NCBI RefSeq assembly: GCF_014644295.1
Contig: NZ_BMKK01000010.1
Span: 1-64,000, forward strand
Source of the DNA: Emticicia aquatilis
Lineage (GTDB): Bacteria; Bacteroidota; Bacteroidia; Cytophagales; Spirosomataceae
Direction of reading: 5' to 3'
DNA length: 64,000 nt
Position 1 is the first letter of the stretch. Every line of letters begins with the position of its first letter. Below, one piece after another: positions 37,222-46,765 of the stretch. A model generated the notes under the pieces. The model saw only the letters and a list, made by a program, of their open reading frames with translations. It did not search any database and was not told the DNA's origin. A program made the translations under genes and the position numbers.

Positions 37222-37677
37222 ATGAATAAGCTCATGCTTTTTTTTGTATCAACGATTTGTCTATCATGTGCTTTTTTTATTAGACCAAAAGTTCAATTTG
37301 TAATAGAAAATCAAACTTCAAAAGATTTTAAAATGCTTGTTTATAGCAAATCAATTCTTTTAAATAGTATATCAATTAGAAACCAGAGCAAATTTGATAC
37401 TACTCTAACATTTGGTTCCCCTGGTAGCAATGGTCAGAATTCACCATTTAATTCCGAAAAAGTAGATTCTATTATAGTTTTGTTTAGTGATAAACGAATC
37501 ATCAGATACTATTGCGATGGAAAAATACTCTTGTCGGGAACAATTAATGGTTTAAATTGCAAATGGGATAAGTCACCGATGGATTTCCGTTTTGATAAAA
37601 CCAATAAATTTAAACCCGTTACTTATAAAAGTTTGATTTATGATGAATCCGATTATCAAAAGGCAAAGCCACTTTGA
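37222..37677 (+). CDS. Lipoprotein, 151 aa
   Basis: Lipoprotein signal NKLMLFFVSTICLSC (cysteine 16). The mature part looks like a beta-rich domain (VQFVIENQTSKDFKMLVYSKSILLNSISI; IIVLFSDKRIIRYYCDGKILLSGTI). No family recognised. Single gene of its cassette, starting 21 nt after attC29. Confidence 0.8.
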   Translation: MNKLMLFFVSTICLSCAFFIRPKVQFVIENQTSKDFKMLVYSKSILLNSISIRNQSKFDTTLTFGSPGSNGQNSPFNSEKVDSIIVLFSDKRIIRYYCDGKILLSGTINGLNCKWDKSPMDFRFDKTNKFKPVTYKSLIYDESDYQKAKPL

Positions 37678-38076
37678 TAAATAATGTACTTCTAAAATAG
37701 TTTGATAATTTTAGTTTCGAGCAACAAGATAGTAGCGAAGCTTTCAAACGTAAATTCTCAGCAATATTTCAAACGCATAGTCATCGCCGACATTTTTAAT
37801 GCGTGGTATTTTCTCAAATTTTACTCCGATTAATAAATTATTTTGCTTTTAATTTTCTTTTTTCAGAACTTGGTATGCAGATTTGGTCAGCGACTTTCGA
37901 TTTGAGCAGTTTCTACGATTTTTTTCATCTTAGCACGCAGCTTTGTTGGTGGACTTCAAATCGGAACGGTTGGCAAAGTTGGTGTGTCTCCAACACGAGC
38001 AAATAAGTAAAAGTTTGATATTCAACCAATTAACTCAAAATCCAATCCCAAATCTTCTCATTTGCGGTCGTTGGAA
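37678..38076 (+). repeat. Module B with attC30
   Basis: Begins TAAAATAGTTTGATAATT. Family B core at 37800-37900, then GGTGGACTTCAAATCGGAAC. attC30 is 37989-38076, arms GCAAATAAG/CTCATTTGC. Confidence 0.87.
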
Positions 38077-38477
38077 TGAAAAAAAAAGCGAATTATTTGC
38101 AAATATTAAATTTAATTTTCATATTTGTAGCGAAAATATTTTCTAAATCGTTTTCTAAAGCTTGTCAACGATTTTATTTGGTTAATTAACAAAGATAAAT
38201 ATGCTTATGATTAAATGAAATCTAAAGTTATTCGCCGAGAGTCTAAAAAACAACGTAGACAATGTAAAAGCCTTATGCTTTAAAACTCTTTATTCGGTTA
38301 TAATATATAGAAATCTTCATTGAAGTCCGATTCAGGTTTTATTGTTAGAGTGCTTAGCATCAAAGAAATTTTAGTGGGGGAGATTTTCTGATCAATTATC
38401 AAGCTCATAATTTAGAAATTACCGGTAAATTATAACCCCTGTCTATTCAGGGGTTTTTTATTAAAAGCAAATATACG
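38077..38477 (+). other. Leader of about 400 nt without a clear gene
   Basis: No gene supported. An ATG at the attC30 core (38076) opens a 37-codon frame (KKKANYLQILNLIFIFVAKIF...) that is too short to trust. The stretch ends with a strong intrinsic terminator placed before the next gene. It may contain a small RNA or an attenuator that controls the alarmone-synthetase gene downstream. Confidence 0.45.
38434..38460 (+). terminator. Intrinsic terminator upstream of a RelA/SpoT gene
   Basis: AACCCCTG and CAGGGGTT form an 8-bp stem with loop TCTATT, followed by a run of T (TTTTTTATT). It terminates plus-strand transcription 17 nt before the start of the next gene, where no gene ends, which suggests premature termination of a leader transcript. 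Confidence 0.75.
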
Positions 38478-39551
38478 ATGAATGAAATAAATATAAATTT
38501 CAACGAAAAAGAAAGTAAATTCAGATCATTTTACCAACAGAATTTGGAAGTTTTTAATTCAGCAGTTCGCACTTTTGAAACCTTGGTACATTCATTAGTT
38601 GTAGATGAAATCGAAATAGACTCTGTGAGTTCTCGTGTAAAAAACCTTGATGAGTGTATTCATAAATTTAAGCGGAAATATCTATCAAAGTTTGAAGAAT
38701 CAGATACAGACTATGAAGTTTATGACTCAATTACTGACTTACTTGGCGTGAGAATAGTATGTTTGTATGTTTCAGATTTTGATAAAATAAAAGAGTTATT
38801 AGAAGAAAACTTTAAAGAGATTGGGATTACTGATAAAACAGCTCTAATCGAAAGTACAGAAAACCAATTTGGGTATAAAGGGCTTCATTTAGACCTAAAA
38901 CTAAATGAAAGTAGAGAGCAATTACATGAATATAGAAAGTTTAAAGATTTAAGATTTGAATTACAAATTAGGACGATAATTCAAGACGCTTGGAGCGTTT
39001 TAGATCATAAAATAAAGTATAAAAAATCAATTCCCAATAGCTTAAAAAGAAGGATTAATAGACTTTCTGCTTTATTTGAAGTTGCAGATGAGGAATTTTT
39101 AAGAATTAAAAATGAAACAATTGAAGAATCAGATAAAGCTGGCGAGGAGTTCTTAAGAATTAAAGACGAAACAATTGAAGAAAGCACTAATAGTAAATCA
39201 GAGATAGAACAATCTAAGGATATATTTTCAGAAAAAATAAGTGTTTTTTCCTTCTTAAAAATAGCTAACGGTTATTTTAAAGATTATTTGTTTGAAGAAA
39301 GTAGAGCAGATAACTTTGTTGAAGAAATATTAAAAATAAATCCTGATTATCGACCTTTTGACTTGTATATTGCCATCGCTAAAAATATTGAAATAGTAAA
39401 TGAATATAGTTCGACGGAACATAAGTACTTGAATCCATATACCACTTTAAGACATATTATTTATAATTCAGATAGCACAGTATTTAAAGAAATTCTGTAC
39501 CCTAATCAACGTCATACTTTTGATTTATGGAAATCCCATACCAATAGTTAA
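38478..39551 (+). CDS. RelA/SpoT-domain nucleotide synthetase, second type
   Basis: 357 residues. Synthetase motifs: RVKNLDECIHKFKRK (53-67), ITDLLGVRIVCLY (D87), FGYKGLHLDL (131-140), ELQIRTIIQDAWSVLDHKIKY (161-181). There is no hydrolase domain. Residues 204-218 and 222-236 are a tandem duplication (EEFLRIK-N/D-ETIEES). A C-terminal region of about 110 residues follows. It differs clearly from the protein at 20799. The preceding terminator suggests that expression is controlled by readthrough or that this gene has its own start. Confidence 0.85.
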   Translation: MNEININFNEKESKFRSFYQQNLEVFNSAVRTFETLVHSLVVDEIEIDSVSSRVKNLDECIHKFKRKYLSKFEESDTDYEVYDSITDLLGVRIVCLYVSDFDKIKELLEENFKEIGITDKTALIESTENQFGYKGLHLDLKLNESREQLHEYRKFKDLRFELQIRTIIQDAWSVLDHKIKYKKSIPNSLKRRINRLSALFEVADEEFLRIKNETIEESDKAGEEFLRIKDETIEESTNSKSEIEQSKDIFSEKISVFSFLKIANGYFKDYLFEESRADNFVEEILKINPDYRPFDLYIAIAKNIEIVNEYSSTEHKYLNPYTTLRHIIYNSDSTVFKEILYPNQRHTFDLWKSHTNS

Positions 39552-39960
39552 ATTACCTTTTCTGTATACTATTAAATAGGTTGACAGCTTTAACTCAAAG
39601 ATTTGGTCGACTGGACAAAAGCGAAGTTTTCAAACATGAATTCTCAGTAAAATATTTCAGTTTCAAGTTACTGCCGACATTTCCAATGTGTGGCAGTAAC
39701 TCGACTTCGTTCCGACAAATAAAATTTCTTGCATTTTTATTTCTTTTTTCAGACCTTAGTTTGCAGATTTGGCCAGCGACAGGATGAATGAGCAAATTCT
39801 ACGCATCTTTTTAGTCCTTAGCCCTTTTCTATCTTGGGGACACTCTGAAAGCGTAGTACTCAACAATCCGAAATTCCAACGCTAATTATGGCGTAAACGC
39901 TTGATATTCAATTAATTAATACAAAATCAAACCCCAGCATCGCCATAATGGTCGTTGGAA
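39552..39960 (+). repeat. Module B variant with attC31
   Basis: Begins ATTAAATAGGTTGACAG. Diverged B core (TTGCATTTTTATTTCTTTT, AGACCTTAGTTTGCAG, GGCCAGCGACAGGATG). attC31 is 39875-39960, unique arms ATTATGGCG/CGCCATAAT, fully complementary. Confidence 0.85.
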
Positions 39961-39982
39961 AAATTTCACTTTCTAAATAAAT

Positions 39983-40453
39983 ATGTACTCAAAAATTCCT
40001 TTTCAACAAGTAATCAAACAAATTGGTGAGGAGTTTTTTAATGACGAAAATCCAAAATTCATCCTAACACCCGATTCCATATGTTATTATTATAATCTTA
40101 ACTGTAAATGGATTGATATAGTAAATTGGGAAGCTTTTAATTTCAATAGCGATTTTGATTTTGAAAATAAAGACTTAGAAAATCTTTTTCAAAGTTTAAA
40201 TTTCTCATATGAAAATTCGAATTTAATTATCATAACTAATGAAGAATGGAAAGATAAAAAGGAAGCTTTCAAGACTGGTATTAATCTATTTGAGTTCATA
40301 GAATGGTATGAAAATTACAGAAATGTTAACTTTTATCAGCCACATGACTATATATTTTACAGCTTAAACAATTCAGAAATACTATTTATTCATCATGAAG
40401 GAAAAGCTGCTATTCTAACAAAATCAAAGCTAAATTTCTTATCAATTACCTAA
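39983..40453 (+). CDS. Hypothetical protein, 156 aa
   Basis: Soluble protein with many aromatic residues (CYYYNLNCKWIDIVNWEAFNF; FIEWYENYRNVNFYQPHDYIFYSLNNSEILFIHHEGKA). The C-terminal half alternates like a beta sheet. It resembles immunity-type or SMI1-like small proteins in general appearance only; no family call. Single gene of the cassette. Confidence 0.75.
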   Translation: MYSKIPFQQVIKQIGEEFFNDENPKFILTPDSICYYYNLNCKWIDIVNWEAFNFNSDFDFENKDLENLFQSLNFSYENSNLIIITNEEWKDKKEAFKTGINLFEFIEWYENYRNVNFYQPHDYIFYSLNNSEILFIHHEGKAAILTKSKLNFLSIT

Positions 40454-40853
40454 ATCGCATAGGCATTTTCGACAAGCAAAATTCGCTGGCTTTTCAGTTG
40501 TTCAAACGCATAATTTTCGAGCGACTGGACAGTATTTTGGCACTTTTTTGAGATTTTCTGCTCTCAAAGTGGGTTGGCGACAAGTTCTCTGAGTGGTATG
40601 TTTGTCAACTTTTCTTCGATTCTCAAAGTTTTATCCAACTCATTTGCTTTTTTGTATTTTTCCGTGCAATTTTACTTCCTGCATTCATCCTTGCTGGATT
40701 GGGTTAGTTGGTGTGCAAGCCGTCCTTCGGACGTCTTATCAGAGCGGACTCAAAGTCAGTTTTGTCCAACTCGAAAGCATTGTGTAAAGGTCTGATGCTT
40801 TATTAATTAACTCTAAATTTACTCCAAGTCCATCACAATGCTGGTCGTTGGAA
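40454..40853 (+). repeat. Module A with attC32
   Basis: Starts at the stop with CATAGGCATTTTCGACAAGC and lacks the AAATAGTTTGACAG box. Hairpin CGTCC/GGACG (40721-40733). attC32 is 40765-40853, arms GCATTGTG/CACAATGC. Confidence 0.88.
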
Positions 40854-40862
40854 ATTTTTCAA

Positions 40863-41234
40863 ATGAATATTTTTAGTATCAATATTAGTTTTAGAAAATC
40901 TCATCAAACTTATGATAAACTGACTAAGCTTTTTTGTTTAGACCCATTACCATCATTTCAAAAAGGTAGGTTTAGCGAAAAAGTTCCGAGTACTTGGATT
41001 TTTCAAATTGAAAAAGATGAATATTTTGATTTTATTAATCATTTTCTCAACATCTTAGAACCTAAATTTCAAGCATTAGAATCTTTGGGCATTAATCGTA
41101 AGAATAAGGATATTGTGTTTTGGTATATTTATGAATATGAACACCAGTGCAATATGGAGTTTCACCCAGAAGAAATGATTCGATTAGGACAAGCAGGTAT
41201 TCCATTAGCAATTTCTTGCTTCTCTAAACCATAA
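40863..41234 (+). CDS. DUF4279-like protein, 123 aa
   Basis: ATG 40863 chosen, 10 nt after attC32. The pattern FRKSHQTYDKL..., STWIFQIEKDEYFDFINHFLNILEPKFQALESLG and a final HPEEMIRLGQAGIPLAISCF resembles DUF4279, a family of small alpha/beta proteins of unknown function often found in polymorphic-toxin and cassette settings. Tentative. Confidence 0.68.
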   Translation: MNIFSINISFRKSHQTYDKLTKLFCLDPLPSFQKGRFSEKVPSTWIFQIEKDEYFDFINHFLNILEPKFQALESLGINRKNKDIVFWYIYEYEHQCNMEFHPEEMIRLGQAGIPLAISCFSKP

Positions 41235-41660
41235 GCAGCTAAAATAGTTTGACAGTTTTAGGCTCAAATTCTCGTTCGACGAGCCGAATCCGCTGGTTTT
41301 TTAGTTTTTCAAACGCATAATTTTTGGCGAACAGGACAGTTCTCTCTTACTCTATTTTGGGGTTTTCTGCTCTCACGGTGGGTTTGCGACAAATTCTCTG
41401 CTTGGTAGTCTCTCCAATTTTTCTCCGACTATCAAATTATTTCTGCACTCGTTTGCTTTTTTAGATTTTTCAGTGCAAATTTACTTTCAGCAGCATAGTT
41501 GCTGGGTTGGGTTGACTGGCTGGCTTAGGCGTCGTTCGACGCCAGATTAGAGTGGTCGCATAGTTCATCAGTCCCAACACGAAGCATTATGTAAAGGCTT
41601 GATATTTAATTAATTAACTCTAAATTTACTCCAAAACCATCATAATGCTGGTCGTTGGAA
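41235..41660 (+). repeat. Module A with attC33
   Basis: Begins GCTAAAATAGTTTGACAG. Hairpin GGCGTC/GACGCC, loop GTTC (41528-41543). attC33 is 41572-41660, starts TCCCAAC, arms GCATTATG/CATAATGC. Confidence 0.9.
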
Positions 41661-41671
41661 TTTTAAAGCAG

Positions 41672-42316
41672 ATGAAAATCTTTAGTTTAAATTCAAATAG
41701 TTTAATATTAAGCTTGTTTGCAGTTGCTACAATCATATTTAGCTGTGGTGATAAAGGTGTATCCACACCTATAACACCTAATAACCCAACGGGAGTAAAC
41801 AATAATATGAATAACACAACTATTCTTCCAACTGCCAAGTGGTTTGTGTCTGAAATTTTTTCTCAAACCTATGATTTGGTAAATCCTCAAACAGGGAAAA
41901 TAGATTTTGTAGCTTTTTTGAACTTTAGTGGAAAAAATAGCCAAACTAATCAATTGTTCAAAATTGTTAGGTATCCTGAAGATGAAGTTAATATCCAACT
42001 GATTAACTTTGATAAGGCTGAAAAAATGGATGAAGATTCTTATAGAACATCTGTTGGGGATACTTTAGAACTATTACTGACAAATTCAAAAATCAATTCT
42101 AAGACTGGTAATCCAGAACCTATGAATATTGGAGGTCAACTTTATCAAAGCTTAAGGATAAAGACTAAAAATTTCTCTGTGGATTTGGGTTTGAATAGAA
42201 AATTGTCAGAATATCGAGATGGATTTAATGCTGTAAACAATAATCCTTCTGGTACTTTTTATACAATTAAAAATACACCAATTGGAAAGCAAACATTTCG
42301 CCTTGAAATAGAATAA
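41672..42316 (+). CDS. Lipoprotein, 214 aa
   Basis: ATG 41672. The signal LILSLFAVATIIFSC is followed by GDKGV and a threonine/proline/asparagine-rich linker (STPITPNNPTGVNNNMNNTT). The mature domain is beta-rich (NQLFKIVRYPEDEVNIQLINF; GGQLYQSLRIKTKNFSVDLGLNRKL). Surface-exposed or periplasmic lipoprotein of unknown role. Confidence 0.8.
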   Translation: MKIFSLNSNSLILSLFAVATIIFSCGDKGVSTPITPNNPTGVNNNMNNTTILPTAKWFVSEIFSQTYDLVNPQTGKIDFVAFLNFSGKNSQTNQLFKIVRYPEDEVNIQLINFDKAEKMDEDSYRTSVGDTLELLLTNSKINSKTGNPEPMNIGGQLYQSLRIKTKNFSVDLGLNRKLSEYRDGFNAVNNNPSGTFYTIKNTPIGKQTFRLEIE

Positions 42317-42751
42317 TTTGGATATGGATTAATACCATCTTTTGTAACTTAGATAATTTCTTCTAATGAAAAGCAAGCATCGCTAAATTTTCAAAAATTT
42401 AAACGCATATTTCTCGGGTGACAGGACAGTTCTCTCCTACTCCATTTAGGGTTTTCTGCTTGCAAAGTTGGCGTCCGACAAATCCTCTGAGTGGTATGTT
42501 TGCCAACTTTTCTTCGATTCTGAAAGTTTTATCCAACTCATTTGCTTTTTTGTATTTTTCCGTGCAATTTTACTTCCACCATTCAGCCTTGCTGAGTTGG
42601 TTTGGTTGGCGTGTCAGCCGTCCTTCGGACGTCTTATCAGAGCAGACGCAAAGTTCATCGACTCCAACTCGAAAGCATTGTGTAAAGGCTTGATATTTAA
42701 TAAATTAACTCTAAAATCACTCCAAAACCATCACAATGCTGGTCGTTGGAA
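42317..42751 (+). repeat. Module A with attC34
   Basis: No AAATAGTTTGACAG box; enters the family at GCATCGCTAAATTTTC. Hairpin CGTCC/GGACG (42619-42631). attC34 is 42663-42751, arms GCATTGTG/CACAATGC. Confidence 0.88.
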
Positions 42752-42917
42752 CGAAAAATAAAAAATAAAAAAATAAATTCCCCCCAATTAGCTACACATC
42801 TCAATTCTTCAGATAGTATAAATTAATAATGAAAGTACCGAATAATAAAAATGCTACACCTATTCTTGAATTATAGAAAAACATCTGCAAAATTTACAAA
42901 AAAAACTTAATAATATC

Positions 42918-44267
42918 ATGAAAAACAAAATCATAATTTTCTTGTTATTTTTTCCATTTATAGTTTCAGCTCAAACAGTAGAAACACAAGAAGAAAAAGA
43001 TACGAAAGCAGCAGCTACCAAACAATTCAAAAAAGATAGTACTGAATTAGCCAGAAAGAAGACATTAACGGGATTGGCAAATGATATTAATGGCCTTGAA
43101 AGAACAGATGATGCTGCTATATCAAAAGCAAAGTTAGATGAAATATCTAATAATTTAAAAGCATTTGGAGAGAATAAACTAACTCCATTAAGTGGAGATA
43201 TTACCATTTCAGAAGGGAAATTTTCAACTGCTGAAACAAAGGCTCTTGTTGACGATGCACTCAATGGAGCAATTCAACAATTTAAAAATAGTTTAACAGC
43301 TTCAATAGGTGATAAAGAAGTATTAGTTTACGATGCTTCACATTTTAAAGGTATTTATCAATATAGAATAATAGAATCTGAACTAAAAAAGATTAGTTCT
43401 AACTATGAGGATTTAAAAAATGAAATTACTCCACCTGTAGTCGAGCCATCTTCAGTTGCTGCAGGCATTGCTTTGGGTGTAAGTGTAGCTCGAGCAGTAG
43501 CCGATTTAGCTACAATTTTTAAGACAGAAACCCAGATAACTGTAAATAATGAGACAGTTGCAGAAAGCTATATTATATCAAAAATTGTCAAAGAATTAAA
43601 TAACAAAAAATTTTATTACCCTTCTCTTTTCCCTATAAATCCTACCGATGATTCAGAGTTATTGAAGAAGCTTAGCGAAATTGAGGCTTCCAAAGATAAA
43701 ATTTTAGCTGGGATAAAAAAGTTTAAAAAAGACAAAAAAATTAATGAAACAAACGAAAACATTGATAAGAAAAACACTGAATTGGCTAAAAAAAATGTAG
43801 AATTACTAAAAGCAAAAAAAGATAGTCCCAAAGATACAATAAACATAAAAAAAGAAATTAATATTATTAACGGCGAAATAGCTGTATTGAAACAAAGTAT
43901 CGAAGCAGTATCTAAAACTCTTAGCGGATTCGAAGAGGAATTAAAAAAAATAAATACAGAATATGACTTAATAACAGAAAGTTTAAAACAGGCTATAAAT
44001 AAAGAAACCAATGTAACTGCAATGGGTATATTATTAAGTGTTGAACAAATTTATAAAAAGTTAAAAACAGATAGTGCCTTAACACTAAGAATTTCCGCCA
44101 ATGGTATTGGAACAACTATTGTGAAAAAGAGTCAATGGAAAACCAAGTTATCATCTACTGGGGCTCTCCAAATTGAATACTTGCTTTTTGAAAAAAGTGG
44201 CAAAATTCTGGACTCTGACGCATTTAATAAGTATGGAGAGAAGAGCTTCAACAATAATTTAAGATAA
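42918..44267 (+). CDS. Secreted coiled-coil protein, 449 aa
   Basis: Signal peptide KNKIIIFLLFFPFIVSAQT. The mature protein is lysine/glutamate-rich; a long coiled coil spans about 265-365 (KKNTELAKKNVELLKAKKDS; INGEIAVLKQSIEAVSKTLSGFEEELKKI). A less polar segment (VAAGIALGVSVARAVADLATIF, about 178-200) is reminiscent of pore-forming helices. It is followed after 2 nt by a subtilisin-like protease gene, so the two form an operon. The leader of 166 nt contains no other gene. Confidence 0.8.
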   Translation: MKNKIIIFLLFFPFIVSAQTVETQEEKDTKAAATKQFKKDSTELARKKTLTGLANDINGLERTDDAAISKAKLDEISNNLKAFGENKLTPLSGDITISEGKFSTAETKALVDDALNGAIQQFKNSLTASIGDKEVLVYDASHFKGIYQYRIIESELKKISSNYEDLKNEITPPVVEPSSVAAGIALGVSVARAVADLATIFKTETQITVNNETVAESYIISKIVKELNNKKFYYPSLFPINPTDDSELLKKLSEIEASKDKILAGIKKFKKDKKINETNENIDKKNTELAKKNVELLKAKKDSPKDTINIKKEINIINGEIAVLKQSIEAVSKTLSGFEEELKKINTEYDLITESLKQAINKETNVTAMGILLSVEQIYKKLKTDSALTLRISANGIGTTIVKKSQWKTKLSSTGALQIEYLLFEKSGKILDSDAFNKYGEKSFNNNLR

Positions 44268-44269
44268 TT

Positions 44270-45562
44270 ATGAAGACAAGGAGCAGGGTGATAATACGTG
44301 TAAAGGAAAATAGTGATTTCAATAATTCTTTTGAAATATTGAAAAGCAGGAACTTAAATCCTTCAAAAGTTTTTTCATTTCAAAATGACCCTTTTGAAAT
44401 AGAGCGTAATTTTCCAATAGAGAATCTTGATTCAAGTGGTTATTTATACGATAATGAATATTATCGTAAACTTGGTAAACGTCAAAAAGACTACTATCGA
44501 ACCTATAAAATAGATTTTACAGATGATGAATCTGCAAAAGAATATTGTTTAGCATTGCAAAAAAACGAGAATATTGATGATGCCTATTTAGATGGTTATG
44601 TTCACTTAGCAACAAATCCCAATGATAGTTTACTTAGTAAACAGATAGCACTTATAAATATTCAATGTGAACAAGCATGGGATATTTCGAGTGGAAATCC
44701 AAATATTATCGTTTCAGTAATCGATACAGGAATCAATGATAATCATGAAGATTTAAGAGGGAATATCTTTGTTGATAATACAGGAAAACGAGGCTTTAAT
44801 TTTACAGATGATGCTGATTTCAATGATAGCAGGCCTGATAAAGGGCACGGTACCTGTGTTGCAGGATTAATTGCAGCAAGTTGGAATAATAGTCGAGGGA
44901 TAGCTGGAGTTGCACCTAATTGTAGAGTAATTAATTGCAAGGTTTTTCCTACGAATGATATAACAGCTTTTTTTTCAGACTGCCAAGAAGCAATTAATAC
45001 TTCAATTAGAAATGGTGCAAAAATTCTTAATTGCAGTTGGGAGATTAATTTGGATAAAGATGATAAGATTGTAACTGATTTCATTGATTTTATCAATAAA
45101 GAAGCAACCAAATCAGTTTTTGTGTTTTCTTCAGGCAATAAAAACAAAAATATAGCTGAAACGGCATGGAGCAAATTAGAAAATTGTTTGATTGTCGGTG
45201 CCATGAATATTAATGATAATATCTGGACTGAAAACGATAAGAAAGGCTCAAACTTTGGTCAGAATATAATATATAGCTACGGTTCAGGGGTGTTCGGTTT
45301 AACAAATGAAAATAATGATTCCTACAACGTTTTAGATTCAGGGACTTCATTTGCGGCTCCCCATGTGTCAGGTATTTGTGCTCTAATTCTAAGTTATAAT
45401 CCAACAATTTCACCAAAACAAGTGAGAGACATTATTATTGATTCTCGAGAAATGGTTCTGGGAATGAGTTCAACGTTAGGTATCGGCAAAGTTAATGCAC
45501 TAAAAGCCTTAAATTTGACCCAACAACGGTTTGCAAAACTAAGTCCAAATTTATTTTCTTAA
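44270..45562 (+). CDS. Subtilisin-like serine protease (S8)
   Basis: 430 residues. Catalytic triad visible: D152 (SVIDTGIN), H193 (GHGTCVAG), S360 (SGTSFAAPH). An N-terminal stretch of about 130 residues (RVIIRVKENSDFNNSFEIL...) looks like an I9-type pro-domain. No signal peptide is visible, which is unusual for this family and hints at an intracellular role. Co-encoded with the secreted coiled-coil protein 2 nt upstream, its possible substrate or partner. Confidence 0.9.
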   Translation: MKTRSRVIIRVKENSDFNNSFEILKSRNLNPSKVFSFQNDPFEIERNFPIENLDSSGYLYDNEYYRKLGKRQKDYYRTYKIDFTDDESAKEYCLALQKNENIDDAYLDGYVHLATNPNDSLLSKQIALINIQCEQAWDISSGNPNIIVSVIDTGINDNHEDLRGNIFVDNTGKRGFNFTDDADFNDSRPDKGHGTCVAGLIAASWNNSRGIAGVAPNCRVINCKVFPTNDITAFFSDCQEAINTSIRNGAKILNCSWEINLDKDDKIVTDFIDFINKEATKSVFVFSSGNKNKNIAETAWSKLENCLIVGAMNINDNIWTENDKKGSNFGQNIIYSYGSGVFGLTNENNDSYNVLDSGTSFAAPHVSGICALILSYNPTISPKQVRDIIIDSREMVLGMSSTLGIGKVNALKALNLTQQRFAKLSPNLFS

Positions 45563-46019
45563 CCCGTATGATAATGAAATGTCTTGACACTTTTAGGCGT
45601 ATGCTGCTAAAATAGTTTGACAGTTTTAGCCAACCTCAGACGTGCCGAAACCGCTGCTTTTCAAGAATTTCAAACGCCTAATTTTTTGCGACGAGGCAGC
45701 ATTTGGATTCGCCATGTAAATTTTCCTGCTTGCAAAGTGGGCTGGCGACGATTTCTCTGCGTGGTATGTTTGCCAACTTTTTTTCGATTTGCAAAGTTTC
45801 ACCCAACTCATTTGCTTTTTTGTATTTTTCCGTGCAATTTTACTTTCAGCAATCGACTTGGCTGGCTTGGGTTGGTTGGCGTGCAAGACGTTCTTCGGAC
45901 GTCTTATCAGAGCGGTCGCAAAGGTTATCAGTTCCAACACGAAGCATTATGTAAAGGTCTGTTATTTATTAAATTAACTCCAAAATCACTCCAAAAACCA
46001 TCATAATGCTGGTCTTTGG
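45563..46019 (+). repeat. Module A with degenerate attC35
   Basis: Begins GGCGTATGCTGCTAAAATAG. TAGGCGT can pair with ACGCCTA (about 75 nt downstream). Hairpin AAGACGTTC/GGACGTCTT, loop TTC (45885-45905), with one T-G pair. attC35 is 45933-46019; its right core reads CTTTGGC instead of CGTTGGA, so it is probably inactive. Confidence 0.85.
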
Positions 46020-46325
46020 CGGTTTCTCTCGCAAGTCTTTCTTTTCAGTTTTTTCGACAACGCCAAAATCAAAGAATTCAACCTTTTTCTCGAAAACTTC
46101 GCCCCTATTTTCGGTAATTTTCTCGTCAATTTCTCGCATTTTTCGCTCATAATTCTCGCAAATGTCTCGCTTTTTCTCGCCAATTTTAAGCATAAAACTT
46201 AAAAGACTTTTTTCAAATTCTACGCAATCAAATTTCATACTTTTAAGACTTTTAGCAGTTATTTTCAGCATTTCTCTCTCAATTCTCGCTCTATTTTTGC
46301 CTTTTTCTCCATTTTTGTCAAGCAT
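46020..46325. other. Gene-poor segment rich in CTCGC repeats
   Basis: Between the damaged attC35 and the next module. No plus-strand gene. A 118-codon minus-strand frame (45969-46325) exists, but it reads as charged low-complexity (EKKRDICENYERKMREIDEKITENRGE) and runs through the attC, so I do not count it as a gene. The plus strand has repeated TTTTCTCGC, TTCTCGC and TTTTTCTCG words, suggesting local expansion. Confidence 0.5.
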
Positions 46326-46718
46326 TTAGGCACTTTCGACACGCAAAATTCGCTGGTTTTTCAATTTTTCAAACGCATAGTTCTCAGTGGACAGGACAGC
46401 TTTTTGGTATTTTATTTAGGTTTTCTGTTCGCAAAGTTGGTCTGCGACATTTATAATGCTTGGTAGTTTCGCAACTTTTGCTCCGAATCGCAAAATATTT
46501 CTAAACTCGTTTGCTTTTTTAGTTTTTTAAGTGCTAATTTACTTTCAGCAATCAAGTTTTTGGGTTGGGTTCGTTGGCGTGCTGCTGTCCGTTGGACAGC
46601 AAATTAGAGCGGTCGCTAAGTCCATTTTCTCCAACGCTAAGTATTATGTAAAGGCTTGATAATTAACAAATTAACTCTAAAACTACTCCAAAAACCATCA
46701 TAATACTGGTCGTTGGAA
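46326..46718 (+). repeat. Module A with attC36
   Basis: Starts at GGCACTTTCGACACGC. Hairpin TGCTGTCC/GGACAGCA, loop GTT (46583-46601). attC36 is 46630-46718, arms GTATTATG/CATAATAC, the same compensated variant as attC19. Confidence 0.9.
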
Positions 46719-46765
46719 ATTTTTCAACAAAAAAGTATCTTTAAATTTAAAACACAAAAAATAAT

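Noticed and set aside
38076-38189. 37-codon frame starting at the attC30 core
   Set aside because: Too short, no conserved features, and it ends well before the terminator; possible leader peptide but unsupported.
45969-46325. 118-codon minus-strand frame (charged, helical)
   Set aside because: Low-complexity composition derived from repeated CTCGC words; its 3' end runs through attC35; no start signal.
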